From contig NZ_RJJX01000014.1 of NCBI RefSeq assembly GCF_003996985.1, positions 27,739-91,738 of the forward strand: a stretch of DNA of 64,000 nt, given 5' to 3'. Position numbers and translations under genes: made by a program. Shown here in pieces: positions 1 through 8,863 of the stretch (position 1 is the stretch's first letter; every line of letters begins with the position of its first letter). The DNA comes from Ancylomarina longa (GTDB lineage Bacteria; Bacteroidota; Bacteroidia; Bacteroidales; Marinifilaceae). Under the pieces are notes generated by a model. The model ran no database searches. It was not told the origin of the DNA and saw nothing but the letters and a program-made list of their open reading frames with translations.

Positions 1-941
1 CCAATTAGTTTATTTCCTGCATTACAATAACCCGAATTATATAGTACATCGTAAATAATTATATCAGCTGAATTTTCAGGTGATTCCTGTTTAAATTCAT
101 CACTAACCGGAAGGTTTTTTTGTAAGAACGGAAGAAGTAAAGAATATTTTTCTACGTTTTTTGTCCATTCTTTATTCTTTAATAGAATCATGGCACCGTA
201 AGAATATTTAGTCCAGATTAAGTGATCTTCCGTATTTACAATAGGTCCAGCGATGAAGTCTAAATCTACATCTTTTAAATCCATCCAAAGTTGGTCACTT
301 TTATCGAAATTATCGTTAAGAAGATCTTCAGCTCTTTGAAGAAGATAGGCCTTAAATTCATTTGATTTGGTTAACATTGCGGCAGCTTTTAGGTGTTTAG
401 CTGCTTCCTTTAATTCATCAGCAAATTCAATATGGTATGGAACTACGTTCAGTTTATCATTGGCATCCCTGGTAATCATGGTATAAGGGCTAAATTTTGC
501 ATCATTTTTTAATGCAAAGAATTCTTCCTGATTGAAATCTCTTGGAAAGAATCCCACTCCTAAAGGTCGTGGAGGAAAGTCATCCGTGAAAGGAGTAAAT
601 CCATCCAAACGATCCCAAGGGCCATAATTGATCATGGCATATTTTTTCATGTCCGGATCGGAAATATCATTTAATAAATAAGCCTTAACACCATAAGCTT
701 GCCGCCAGTAGATTTCATCTATAGCATTAGCAGCTTCGACCAATTGTGCGAATAGCTTGATTTGTTGAGGAGATAGTTTACTTAAATCGGCAGAAAGTTT
801 AACTTCTGCGTAATTGGCTAATTTCCGTTGCATGACAGAGTCGTAATTTTTCGACTTTCGTTGCTTCGCTTCAGGCTGACAGGAAAAAGCTACAGCAATC
901 AATGCGGCTAAGCCAAATAAAAAAATGGAGTTTCGTATCAT
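1..941 (-). CDS. Peptidase family M49-like (dipeptidyl-peptidase III-type) lipoprotein, partial
   Basis: The C-terminal part lies outside the window; 313 residues are visible. The start is the ATG at 941. Residues 1-20 form a lipoprotein signal peptide ending VAFS before Cys21, so the protein is probably membrane-anchored on the periplasmic or outer side. The segments IDEIYWRQAYG and, near residue 105, INYGPWDRLDGFTP are typical of the N-terminal half of the bacterial M49 family, Zn-dependent exopeptidases that release dipeptides. The family's HExxxH zinc site would fall beyond residue 313, so catalytic competence cannot be judged here. No clear ribosome binding site or promoter is seen upstream. 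The family assignment is by recognition of conserved segments; the substrate is unknown. Confidence 0.75.
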   Translation of the reverse strand, partial: MIRNSIFLFGLAALIAVAFSCQPEAKQRKSKNYDSVMQRKLANYAEVKLSADLSKLSPQQIKLFAQLVEAANAIDEIYWRQAYGVKAYLLNDISDPDMKKYAMINYGPWDRLDGFTPFTDDFPPRPLGVGFFPRDFNQEEFFALKNDAKFSPYTMITRDANDKLNVVPYHIEFADELKEAAKHLKAAAMLTKSNEFKAYLLQRAEDLLNDNFDKSDQLWMDLKDVDLDFIAGPIVNTEDHLIWTKYSYGAMILLKNKEWTKNVEKYSLLLPFLQKNLPVSDEFKQESPENSADIIIYDVLYNSGYCNAGNKLI

Positions 942-1301
942 AATAGATGGGTTTTGAAGTTAGATTAACTAGTTGTCAGGAATAAAACTTGGATTATTCT
1001 TACATTAAGTGTCGAACTTATTTATTGATATTAAAACATCTCATTTTATAAGTTACAAAAAATAGATCTGGAAAAAAAATGTACTCCATTGCTCTAAAAA
1101 AACATTATTTTCACTGATGAATAGCCTTCAGAATAGATGTAGAAAAGCTATGTGTATTTGAAATTTTGTTGGCAGCCCTATCAGTAGAATGAATGTTATA
1201 AGTCAGAATTTAAAATTTTTAAAGGCGAGTTTTATAAAAAAAAATACGATGAAGTGCATATTATTGCCTTATTGGTACTAAAGAAAATTTCTTGGTGACT
1301 A
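942..1301. other. Gene-free gap, 360 nt
   Basis: This AT-rich spacer lies between two minus-strand genes. It should hold the promoter of the M49-like lipoprotein and the 3' end of the pgpH-like transcript. I see no convincing TAnnTTTG promoter, no hairpin with a T-run, no RNA gene and no repeat. A short AAGAAA-TTTCTT palindrome near 1282 has no loop and no T tail. Confidence 0.5.
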
Positions 1302-3431
1302 TTATAGTTGAGTTTTTTCTTTTGGATATTCTATACGTGCATGATATACATTAATCAGAGCATTCGTAAATATGTCCTTTATTTGATTTATATTTTTAAA
1401 AGTGATATCAGCATTCGCAAATCTATCTTCACGAATTTGTTTATCGATCATATTTTCAACCAAATCTCTTATGGTTTGCGGTGTTTTTTCTTTTAGGGTT
1501 CTGGATGCCGCTTCAATGCCATCGGCCATCATTAGAACTGCTGTTTCTTTAGTGAATGGATCTGGCCCTGGGTAGGTGAATTTTTCCTCATCAATTTCTT
1601 TTTCCGGATATTTGTTTTTAAATGAAGTATAGAAATACATCACTTTACCTGCACCATGATGAGTCTCTATGAAATCAATAATTTGCTGTGGTAGTTTGTG
1701 TTTCTTCGCAATCTTAACTCCATATTTTACGTGATCAGTAATTATTTGAGCGCTTTTATCAAATTCCAATTTGTCATGAGGATTGGAATTGGAAAGCTGA
1801 TTTTCAATAAAATATTCAGGATGTTTCATTTTACCAATATCGTGATATAAAGCACCAGTTCTTACTAAAAGTGGATTGCCTCCAATTTGGTTAATTGCAG
1901 CTTCGGCTAGATTTGCAACCTGCAAACAATGTTGAAAAGTTCCAGGAGAATGCTGGGTTAATTGTCTTAGTAAAGGATGATTTTGATTAGACAATTCGAT
2001 TAGCGTAACATCTGAAAGAAAACCAAATAGTTTTTCAAAAATATAGATTAAAGAATAGGAAAAGGTGAGCAATAAACCATTAATTGGAAACCACATAAAA
2101 TTACTCCATTGAATTTCTTTAATACTACCTTCTTGAGTAAGTGCAAAAGCAAAATAAACAACACTATAAGTGAGAAATGTAATAACACCTGTTAATACAA
2201 GTTGTCCTCTTCTTTCCAACCTAGGTAAGCTATAAATAGCCATAATTCCAGCAGCTAATTGGAGAAATACAAACTCAAAGCTATTAGGTGCTAAAAAGCC
2301 AGATATCAATATCGTTACGATGAAAACAAACAGTGCTGTACGACTATCCATCAACGTTCGTACAACAATAGGAATAAGTGCAAAGGGAATTATATAGACA
2401 TTAATTTTGGGAAACCTAAGAACAAGTGAGGTTATACCTACAAATATAATTACCAGAAGAAAGAGAAAGGTCATTTTCTTTAGGTCGTGCAGAATCTTTC
2501 TTCTAAAATTTCTTAGATAAAGTAACAATAAAATAATACAAGAAATGATTAAAAGACTTTGTCCACCTACAATCATATAATGGCTTTGCGAAGAACCTAA
2601 TATACTTTCATACTCCTTTTTTAGTGATTCTAAAATCAGAAATGTATTATCATCAATAATATCCCCCACCAAAACTATTCTTGTTCCGGACTCAATGAGT
2701 CCTTTTGTAAGAGAAATGTTCGCAAGTTGGCTACTTTTTACTTGTTCCGACATGTTGGCATCGTAAAAAAGGTTTGGGCTCAAATCTGAATCTAGATTCA
2801 GATTTTGAATAAAACCTTGAAAGGCCTTGGTAGGGTAGGTGTTTTTTAATTCCTTAATTAAAAATTCGTAGGCACTTTGAGTCGTATATATGTTTTCTGT
2901 TTTAACAAGTTCGTTTACATTATTTACTGATTTATTGATATTTTTAGGTAAGTCAGCTCCTAAAGATTTTTGGTCGTTTTGAAAATCAGCAATTCCAATC
3001 TGATAGATGCTTTTTAAATTTGTTTTAAGAAAGTTATGGCATAATATTCTTTCTGCTTCAGTTCTTTTACTTGAATAGTTTAACTTTAAAAAGGGAGATG
3101 ATTTCGTGAATTTTTTCCATTTTTTATTGAAAATGGATTCAAACTTTTTCATCTTATTTGGGTAAATTGATGTGTCTTCTTTGAAAAAAGGACTGAATTG
3201 TAATAAGATGCTATCTTGTTCCTGTTTTAATTCTTTGTTTGTTTTTAGAATTGAGAAATCGAAAGGAGCTATGAGTGTTTCGTGCATCCATGGTTTTCCT
3301 TTTTGGTATTCATATTTGAAATTACCAATATTTGGGAATAACATTGTTATCAAGATTACTGTGGCAGTAGTTATCAGGAAGTTGAAAATGTTATTTGAAT
3401 TTTGACGAATCCATCTAAAATATTTGCTCAT
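1302..3431 (-). CDS. PgpH-like 7TM-HD domain phosphodiesterase (probable c-di-AMP hydrolase)
   Basis: The protein has 709 residues, close to the length of Listeria PgpH. In order it shows one N-terminal membrane helix (about residues 15-35), a long extracytoplasmic 7TMR-HDED domain (about 40-290), a block of about seven membrane helices (about 295-480), and a C-terminal HD hydrolase domain (about 490-700). The HD pair is His530-Asp531 in YHDIGKM, preceded by GTFQHCLQVANLAE, whose His is the usual first ligand, and followed by ETHHG. Proteins with this architecture hydrolyse cyclic di-AMP in Firmicutes and are widespread in Bacteroidota. The c-di-AMP substrate is inferred from architecture, not seen. 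The gene stands alone, with its own start 189 nt from the divergent NlpC gene. Confidence 0.85.
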   Translation of the reverse strand: MSKYFRWIRQNSNNIFNFLITTATVILITMLFPNIGNFKYEYQKGKPWMHETLIAPFDFSILKTNKELKQEQDSILLQFSPFFKEDTSIYPNKMKKFESIFNKKWKKFTKSSPFLKLNYSSKRTEAERILCHNFLKTNLKSIYQIGIADFQNDQKSLGADLPKNINKSVNNVNELVKTENIYTTQSAYEFLIKELKNTYPTKAFQGFIQNLNLDSDLSPNLFYDANMSEQVKSSQLANISLTKGLIESGTRIVLVGDIIDDNTFLILESLKKEYESILGSSQSHYMIVGGQSLLIISCIILLLLYLRNFRRKILHDLKKMTFLFLLVIIFVGITSLVLRFPKINVYIIPFALIPIVVRTLMDSRTALFVFIVTILISGFLAPNSFEFVFLQLAAGIMAIYSLPRLERRGQLVLTGVITFLTYSVVYFAFALTQEGSIKEIQWSNFMWFPINGLLLTFSYSLIYIFEKLFGFLSDVTLIELSNQNHPLLRQLTQHSPGTFQHCLQVANLAEAAINQIGGNPLLVRTGALYHDIGKMKHPEYFIENQLSNSNPHDKLEFDKSAQIITDHVKYGVKIAKKHKLPQQIIDFIETHHGAGKVMYFYTSFKNKYPEKEIDEEKFTYPGPDPFTKETAVLMMADGIEAASRTLKEKTPQTIRDLVENMIDKQIREDRFANADITFKNINQIKDIFTNALINVYHARIEYPKEKTQL

Positions 3432-3559
3432 TTCTTAATTATTTTTGAATGCAATGGGTATAAAATTATTTGCATAAAATTAAATGATTAACCTGTGGCG
3501 TAATATAAATATTTCATTTTTTTATATCACTTATTTTGAATTTAATTTATCTAACTTGA

Positions 3560-3590
3560 TTTGAAAACATAATTGTATTTTTTATATTTG
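3560..3590 (+). promoter_or_regulatory. Bacteroidota-type promoter for the NlpC/P60 gene
   Basis: TTTG (3560-3563) and TATATTTG (3583-3590, matching TAnnTTTG) are separated by 19 nt, the expected geometry for the Bacteroidota primary sigma factor. Transcription would begin near 3597, leaving a leader of about 25 nt before the ATG at 3621. Confidence 0.6.
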
Positions 3591-3620
3591 ATTTCAAATT
3601 AACACAAAGCCAATTTATCG

Positions 3621-4415
3621 ATGAATTATGGAATTTCTGATCTAAGTATTATCCCGGTACGAAAAGAACCTGAGGAAAAGAGTGAAATGTTATCTCAAAT
3701 TTTATTCGGAGAACATTTCGAAATCTGTGAAATTATCGATAATTGGGCTCGGATACATTTGGCATTTGATAATTATGAAGGCTGGGTAGATTTAAAAATG
3801 ATAACACCTATTGAGGAAGGCTTGTTCAAGCATTTATGTGCGAAATTACCTGTTGTTGCAAACGATACTTTCAATTTGGTATTTCAGGATAAGGATTATT
3901 CCAATAAGTTAATTGTTCCAGGTAGTTCCTTCCCATTTTGTGATTTGGAGGAAAAGTCTTTTAGGATTGGGGAGAAGAAGTATTTTTATCAGGGAAATGT
4001 GGCTGAAAATAGTGATGAAAAACAAGTTCGGGATTCTATTGTGGAGTCCGCTTTAAAATATTTTAATGCACCCTATTTGTGGGGAGGAAGAACTCCTTAT
4101 GGGATTGATTGTTCTGGTTTAGTTCAAATTGTTTATAAGCTTAATGGGGTTTCTTTACCACGAGATGCCAATCAGCAAGTTTTAAAAGGAGAGCCATTAA
4201 CTTTTGTGGAAGAAGCTCTGCCTGGAGATTTGGCCTTTTTTGATAATCAAGATGGTCAAATTACTCATGTAGGAATCATTTGGGATCGGCATAAAATTAT
4301 TCATGCGTCAGGTAAGGTACGTATTGATAATGTGGATCATCAGGGGATTTTTAACACTGATACAAAAAGATATACTCATAAATTAAGGGTGATTAAAAGA
4401 ATTATTCAGGATTAA
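3621..4415 (+). CDS. SH3-domain NlpC/P60 (C40) cell-wall peptidase
   Basis: A 264-residue cysteine peptidase predicted to cut peptidoglycan stem peptides, probably a gamma-D-glutamyl-diamino-acid endopeptidase like Bacteroidota YkfC relatives. The N-terminal part (about 1-125) has the pattern of bacterial SH3 domains, including WARIHLAFDNYEGWVD. The C-terminal catalytic domain has Cys164 in GIDCSGLVQ, His216 in ITHVGIIW and His228 in IIHASGK, a complete C40 triad. No signal peptide is visible, so it may act on imported or recycled muropeptides in the cytoplasm, as proposed for YkfC. The NUDIX gene begins 21 nt downstream, suggesting one transcript. Confidence 0.85.
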   Translation: MNYGISDLSIIPVRKEPEEKSEMLSQILFGEHFEICEIIDNWARIHLAFDNYEGWVDLKMITPIEEGLFKHLCAKLPVVANDTFNLVFQDKDYSNKLIVPGSSFPFCDLEEKSFRIGEKKYFYQGNVAENSDEKQVRDSIVESALKYFNAPYLWGGRTPYGIDCSGLVQIVYKLNGVSLPRDANQQVLKGEPLTFVEEALPGDLAFFDNQDGQITHVGIIWDRHKIIHASGKVRIDNVDHQGIFNTDTKRYTHKLRVIKRIIQD

Positions 4416-4436
4416 ATTATTTATACAAGAAAGAAG

Positions 4437-4871
4437 ATGTTTACCTACAAATATCCCAGACCTGCATTAACAGTCGATTGCGCTATTTTTTGCAAGATTA
4501 AATCCATATATCACATTCTATTAATTCAAAGAGCAAATCCACCTTTTCAAAAATTGTGGGCATTTCCTGGGGGATTTGTAGATATTGACGAGGATATTGA
4601 TGCCGCTGCTTATCGCGAATTAAAGGAAGAAACAGGTTTCGAAGGGCTGGCACTTTGTCAGTTCAAAACTTATGGAAAACCTGATCGTGATCCTCGCGGA
4701 AGAACCGTTTCTGTTGTATATTATGCTATATTGGAATCTGAAAATCTACCCATAGTAAAGGGAGAGGATGATGCTCTAAAGGCAGATTGGATTCCTTTGA
4801 ATCATTTACCCGAATTGGCCTTTGATCATCAAAAGATATTGAGTGATTTATTAGATTATCTACAATTTTGA
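4437..4871 (+). CDS. NUDIX hydrolase
   Basis: This 144-residue protein carries a complete Nudix box (G-x5-E-x7-REUxEExGU) from GFVDIDE to RELKEETGF, the Mg-binding signature of nucleoside-diphosphate-X hydrolases. The single compact domain and the PGGFVD context resemble ADP-ribose pyrophosphatase and 8-oxo-dGTPase branches, but the substrate cannot be read from sequence. It lies 21 nt after the NlpC/P60 gene and is probably cotranscribed from the promoter at 3560. Its last 12 nt overlap, tail to tail, the 3' end of the WbqC-family gene on the other strand. Confidence 0.85.
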   Translation: MFTYKYPRPALTVDCAIFCKIKSIYHILLIQRANPPFQKLWAFPGGFVDIDEDIDAAAYRELKEETGFEGLALCQFKTYGKPDRDPRGRTVSVVYYAILESENLPIVKGEDDALKADWIPLNHLPELAFDHQKILSDLLDYLQF

Positions 4872-5507
4872 TATACACGACTGCAAGTAGGAACTGCTAT
4901 CTGGCCCTAAATTGAAAATTAAATCCAGAATACTAAGATTGCCTTCAAAGCCTAACTTCTCACTAAATACTTGAGTATATTCTCTTGGAATAAAGAAGGT
5001 ATCTTCTTCAGTTTTTGATGTTTTGGGATGAATTGAATAGCGAAAATCATTACTATTTTGAATGTTTATTTCGATAAAATCATTGGTTAGTTTATAGTTT
5101 GAATCCAATTCAATCAGACTACAAATTTCATCTTGAATAGCCAGATTAAATTCCAATAAGGAATTCCATTTTTGATGAAAGAATTGTGCCAAATCATCAA
5201 TGTAGAATTCATAAAAAGGAGATGACTTATAGGCAGCCTCAATTCCTTTCCAATGGAGCTTTTGCCAGTTGGTGTCGTATGAGATTTTTACATCGCGCAA
5301 TAAGACTTTTTTGTTTGTTGCTTTAACTACGGGTACTGATAAAGCTATCACACCATTTGCACCATATATATTGCAACGATTTCTATAGGATTGTTTTGGA
5401 TAGTGTTCCCATTGTTCAATTAATGTTTCTGGAAATTGAATCAGCTTACAATAATACTGAATTGGTGCAAAATAAGCTGTCGAGAGTATTCCTTTTAAGT
5501 CTTCCAT
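4860..5507 (-). CDS. WbqC family protein
   Basis: About 215 residues from the ATG at 5507 (MEDLKGILSTAYFAPIQYY). The opening STAYFAPIQYYCKL and the segment with NRCNIYGANG match the WbqC-like family (PF08889), found in polysaccharide loci and elsewhere in Bacteroidota; its biochemical role is not settled. The open frame extends 19 codons further upstream, but that extension runs through the lepB terminator hairpin at 5557-5579, so the internal ATG is preferred. The gene follows dapB-lepB in the same direction and may depend on read-through or on a promoter inside the lepB end. The 3' end overlaps the NUDIX gene by 12 nt. Confidence 0.75.
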   Translation of the reverse strand: MEDLKGILSTAYFAPIQYYCKLIQFPETLIEQWEHYPKQSYRNRCNIYGANGVIALSVPVVKATNKKVLLRDVKISYDTNWQKLHWKGIEAAYKSSPFYEFYIDDLAQFFHQKWNSLLEFNLAIQDEICSLIELDSNYKLTNDFIEINIQNSNDFRYSIHPKTSKTEEDTFFIPREYTQVFSEKLGFEGNLSILDLIFNLGPDSSSYLQSCISKL

Positions 5508-5550
5508 TTGATTTTTTGCTAACAACTGCGAAACTACAAAAATTGAGTAG

Positions 5551-5580
5551 AAGAAAAAAGACACCTGCCAGGTGTCTTTA
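5551..5580 (-). terminator. Intrinsic terminator downstream of lepB
   Basis: On the minus strand an 11-bp perfect stem (AAAGACACCTG with CAGGTGTCTTT, 5557-5579) is followed directly by six T. It lies 68-90 nt after the lepB stop and just before the preferred WbqC start. Confidence 0.85.
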
Positions 5581-5646
5581 ATTCTATATTTTAATATTTA
5601 CAATGGTAATTTTCTATACCACTCAAATATAATTAAAAAGGAACTA

Positions 5647-7035
5647 TTAATGGATCCATTTAAAAATTCGATTCCATCTTATTTTACTCAGAAATGACTT
5701 ATCCTTATCAAGCGATAGCCAAATAAAGGAAGCCTTACCTACCACATGATCTTCAGGAACAAATCCCCAGTATCTTGAGTCTGCAGACATATGGCGATTG
5801 TCTCCCATCATCCAGTAGTAATTCATTTTAAAGGTATACGTCTTGGCTGGAGCTCCATTGATATATATAACAGAATCTTTAACTGCCAAATTATTTTTTT
5901 CATAAGCATGAATCACTCTTTCATAAAATGGGAGATTTTTAAGATTTAAATCTACAGTCTGTCCTTTTTTAGGAATTGAAAAAGGTCCAAAATTATCACG
6001 ATTCCAGTTAAGCTGATTACTGAATGGAAAAACATCCTCAGCAACACCAAGGCTTGAGTTTCTGCGGATAATGGATATTACATTACTCATTTTCTTAAGT
6101 TGTTCTACTTTCTCATTCGTCAATGGCAAACTATATTCAGAACCTTTTCTGATACGATCTTCTTTTGCAATATGCAATTCGTCCAACTTGCGAGGATTGA
6201 TTAAAGTACCATTTGTGCGGACAATATAATTGTATTGCATTTGATCGATTTTCTCCTGTATTTTTCCATTAATATACATTTGTCCATCTACACATAACAG
6301 AGTATCTCCCGGAGTACCAACACATCGCTTAATGTAATTTTCCTGCTTATCTACCGGACGGGTTCTAATTTCATTATGGCTACTAATATATTTTCGAGCC
6401 ATATCAGTATATGCTTTTGGAGATTGTAAACTTCTGCCTTTCTTCATGTCATCCTCTTTAAAAAGATAAGAATATCCTCGAAGTTGGGAGTAGTAATCTG
6501 GATTTTCATTTCCTACTACAATGGTATCTCCAGCAGGGAAATTAAAAACTACAACATCATTTCTTTTGATATCTCCAAAACCAGCAAGCCTTTTGTATGG
6601 CCATTCGATCCATTCTAAATAAGATTTTGTGTATTTGGTTCCTGGAAGCGTATGATGTGCAAAAGGAAATGATAAAGGTGTATTTGGTATGGTTGGTCCA
6701 TAAGCCACTTTACTAACGAATAAATAATCTCCAACCAGTAAAGACTTTTCCATTGACGATGTAGGAATAGTGTATGCTTCAATAAAAAACATTCTAATAA
6801 TTGTGGCGGCTATTACAGCAAAAATTATTGCATCAATCCATTCTACTGTAGCACTTTGTTTTTTTACACCTTTCTTTTTCCAAAATGCCCAATGTACTTT
6901 TTTACTGATATAAATATCGTACAGAACAGGAATACCAAGAATTAGCCAATAATTGCCAATCCAAAGCATCATTAGTAAATAGCAGATTAAGGTTGTTGAA
7001 AACTTAAACCATTTATTTTTTAATATTTGTTTCAT
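5647..7035 (-). CDS. lepB: Signal peptidase I
   Basis: Type I leader peptidase that removes signal peptides from exported proteins at the outer face of the inner membrane. It has 462 residues, longer than E. coli LepB (324). Hydrophobic segments lie at about 15-40 and 66-86. The catalytic Ser is Ser94 in PTSSMEKSLL, and the general-base Lys is Lys236 in YIKRCVGTPGD. The conserved box MGDNRHMSADSR is near the C-terminus. The extra length lies mostly between the Ser and Lys boxes (about 105-230) and after them, as is common in Bacteroidota. It follows dapB by 49 nt, which suggests a dapB-lepB operon ending at the hairpin near 5557. Confidence 0.95.
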   Translation of the reverse strand: MKQILKNKWFKFSTTLICYLLMMLWIGNYWLILGIPVLYDIYISKKVHWAFWKKKGVKKQSATVEWIDAIIFAVIAATIIRMFFIEAYTIPTSSMEKSLLVGDYLFVSKVAYGPTIPNTPLSFPFAHHTLPGTKYTKSYLEWIEWPYKRLAGFGDIKRNDVVVFNFPAGDTIVVGNENPDYYSQLRGYSYLFKEDDMKKGRSLQSPKAYTDMARKYISSHNEIRTRPVDKQENYIKRCVGTPGDTLLCVDGQMYINGKIQEKIDQMQYNYIVRTNGTLINPRKLDELHIAKEDRIRKGSEYSLPLTNEKVEQLKKMSNVISIIRRNSSLGVAEDVFPFSNQLNWNRDNFGPFSIPKKGQTVDLNLKNLPFYERVIHAYEKNNLAVKDSVIYINGAPAKTYTFKMNYYWMMGDNRHMSADSRYWGFVPEDHVVGKASFIWLSLDKDKSFLSKIRWNRIFKWIH

Positions 7036-7084
7036 TTAATGCGTTTTAAATGATTAGATAATTTCTTGTTTGATATGTACTTTC

Positions 7085-7798
7085 TCATAAATTTAGCAGA
7101 TCTTTCATTCCAAAAAAGCCTTGTTTCTTCGGCATAAATTCTGCAGCAAGAACAGCTCCTAAAGCAAAACCTTTTCTACTATACGCTTGATGTTGGATGC
7201 TTATTTGATCCACTTCAGAATGCCAAGTTATGGTATGGGTTCCCGGAACAGATCCATGACGCTTAGAATAAATACTCACCTCTTTAGCTTCTGAACTCAT
7301 TCCTTCAATCCATAGTTCCTTAATGGGGTGATTTTTAATAATTCCTTCGGCCAATGTAATTGCTGTACCGCTGGGAGAATCTAATTTGTGAATATGGTGG
7401 ATTTCTTCCATATCTATATTATATTCCTTAAATGGAGCCATTAATTCTGTTAATTTCTTGTTTAGCTCAAAAAACAAATTAACACCAAGACTGTAGTTGG
7501 AAGCATAGAAAAATCCACTTCCATTTTCGCATTTTAATTGGACTTCAGGAAGGTGTTCGAGCCAACCGGTGGTACCGGAAACAATAGGGATATTCGCATC
7601 AAAACAAGTCTGATAATTATTTAGAGCAGATTGAGGATTCGTAAACTCAATGGCTACATCAATATTCTTTAAGTTCTCTTTACAGAGATCTTCTTGATTG
7701 TTCTGATCAATAATTAAGTCAATTCTATGTCCTCTGGAAATGGCAATTTGCTCGATTGCTTTGCCCATTTTTCCATATCCAATTAATGCTATTCTCAT
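7085..7798 (-). CDS. dapB: 4-hydroxy-tetrahydrodipicolinate reductase
   Basis: Reduces 4-hydroxy-tetrahydrodipicolinate with NAD(P)H in diaminopimelate/lysine biosynthesis, supplying peptidoglycan precursors in the cytoplasm. The preferred start is the ATG at 7798, giving MRIALIGYGKMGKA and placing the dinucleotide-binding glycine motif at the N-terminus; the frame could extend 7 codons upstream. The length is 237 residues, normal for the short Bacteroidota DapB. Other landmarks are VSGTTGW and the active-site stretch EIHHIHKLDSPSGTA, with the catalytic His and Lys present. It is upstream of lepB on the same strand. Confidence 0.95.
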   Translation of the reverse strand: MRIALIGYGKMGKAIEQIAISRGHRIDLIIDQNNQEDLCKENLKNIDVAIEFTNPQSALNNYQTCFDANIPIVSGTTGWLEHLPEVQLKCENGSGFFYASNYSLGVNLFFELNKKLTELMAPFKEYNIDMEEIHHIHKLDSPSGTAITLAEGIIKNHPIKELWIEGMSSEAKEVSIYSKRHGSVPGTHTITWHSEVDQISIQHQAYSRKGFALGAVLAAEFMPKKQGFFGMKDLLNL

Positions 7799-7819
7799 TT
7801 TTTTTATTGAAAAGGTCAA

Positions 7820-8234
7820 CCCAATAAATATTTTTTACCGGGTGGTGGCTTTCTAACATTAAAAATTCAATAAGAAACTATTTTTCTTAACAAGAATTTA
7901 CTGTTAGCCCTGTGCAAAAATAGTAAATCTGATGACAATAAGGATATAGGATTATTTTAAAATAAGTTAATTTTGATTTATGGATGGTCTTTAAATATTC
8001 TGTTGGTATATATTTATTTTTTAGATTCCGAATGTCCATGTATGGATTTTAGAACAACTTATAATGACATTACTATAAGTATTGCAGGGAAGTAATAATA
8101 AGGAAATTGATTGCTTTGGTTTTTTTTACTGAATATAAAATAGGAATAAATCTTATTGAATTGTGCTTATTTTATCTCAAAAAAAATGCGGATATTCGTA
8201 TTAGAAATTAATCAAAAAAAACATAATATAAACA
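7820..8234. other. Gene-free gap, about 415 nt, with the dapB -7 box
   Basis: This divergent spacer between dapB (minus) and rubrerythrin (plus) must hold both promoters. On the minus strand TATTTTTG (plus coordinates 7915-7922) matches the TAnnTTTG -7 consensus, but no TTG is well placed upstream of it. No RNA gene, repeat or protein-like frame was recognised in the rest. Confidence 0.4.
7915..7922 (-). promoter_or_regulatory. Possible -7 box of the dapB promoter
   Basis: TATTTTTG on the minus strand fits TAnnTTTG and would give a dapB leader of about 110 nt. The nearest TTG is only 13 nt upstream, shorter than usual, so this is a weak call. Confidence 0.3.
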
Positions 8235-8815
8235 ATGGAGAAAAGTATAAAGGGTTCTAGAACAGAAAAGAATTTGTTAAAGGCTTTTGCCGGAGAATCA
8301 CAAGCCAGAGGAAGGTATACCTAATTTTGCAAAGCAGGCGAAAAAAGAAGGTTATGAACAAATTGCAGCTTTATTTTTAGAGACTGCAGAGCAGGAAATG
8401 CAACATGCAAAGCGTTTCTTCAGTTTTTTGGAAGGAGGAGATGTGGAAATGTACAGCTACATATCCAGCAGGAATGGTAGGAACTACAGCAGAAAATTTA
8501 AAAGCTGCGGCAAGTGGAGAAAATGAGGAATATACAGAATTATATCCTGAGTTTGAAAGAATAGCACAGGAAGAAGGCTTTGTTAAAGTTGCTTCTGCTT
8601 TTAAATTAATTGCCAAAGTTGAACAGGTTCATGAGGAAAGATATCTTAAGTTGTTGAAAAATATTGAGGATAATTTCGTTTTTGAGTCGGAGGAAAAAGA
8701 GGAGTGGTATTGCCGAAAATGCGGTTATGTACATAAAGGTAAAAAAGCTCCTAAGAATTGTCCTGCCTGTCAGCATCCGCATGCATATTTTGAGAAAAAG
8801 CCAAGTAACTATTAA
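8235..8815 (+). pseudogene. rbr: Rubrerythrin, interrupted by two +1 frameshifts
   Basis: Three consecutive frames together read as a complete rubrerythrin, a non-heme diiron peroxidase that detoxifies H2O2 in anaerobes. The ATG at 8235 gives MEKSIKGSRTEKNLLKAFAG up to RGRYT, then a TAA at 8322. Removing one base near 8322-8328 restores FAKQAKKEGYEQIAA through FLEGGDVEM. A second extra base near 8447-8453 must be removed to reach TATYPAGMVGTTAENLKAA. The C-terminus carries the rubredoxin Cys4 iron site, CRKCGYVH and CPACQHPHAYF, ending at 8815. Diiron ligand segments (for example EMQHAKRF) are intact, so decay is either very recent or the two insertions are sequence errors. As written, no full-length protein can be made. 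A good terminator follows. Confidence 0.9.
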
Positions 8816-8828
8816 AATTTAGAATAGA

Positions 8829-8859
8829 GGAGCGATTACAATAGGTTCGCTCCTTTTTT
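8829..8859 (+). terminator. Intrinsic terminator after rubrerythrin
   Basis: GGAGCGA (8829-8835) pairs with TCGCTCC (8847-8853) across an 11-nt loop and is followed by six T. It sits 14 nt after the rbr stop and just before the convergent trmD stop. Confidence 0.75.
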
Positions 8860-8863
8860 GATT

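Noticed and set aside
5508-5564. Longer WbqC N-terminus
   Set aside because: It would run through the lepB terminator hairpin; the ATG at 5507 matches the family start.
8315-8455. Programmed +1 frameshifting in rubrerythrin
   Set aside because: Two independent shifts would be needed, and neither site has an obvious slippery codon with a stimulatory structure.
8377-8616. 79-codon minus-strand frame opposite rubrerythrin
   Set aside because: It is antisense to a conserved, though frameshifted, rubrerythrin and shows no protein family features.
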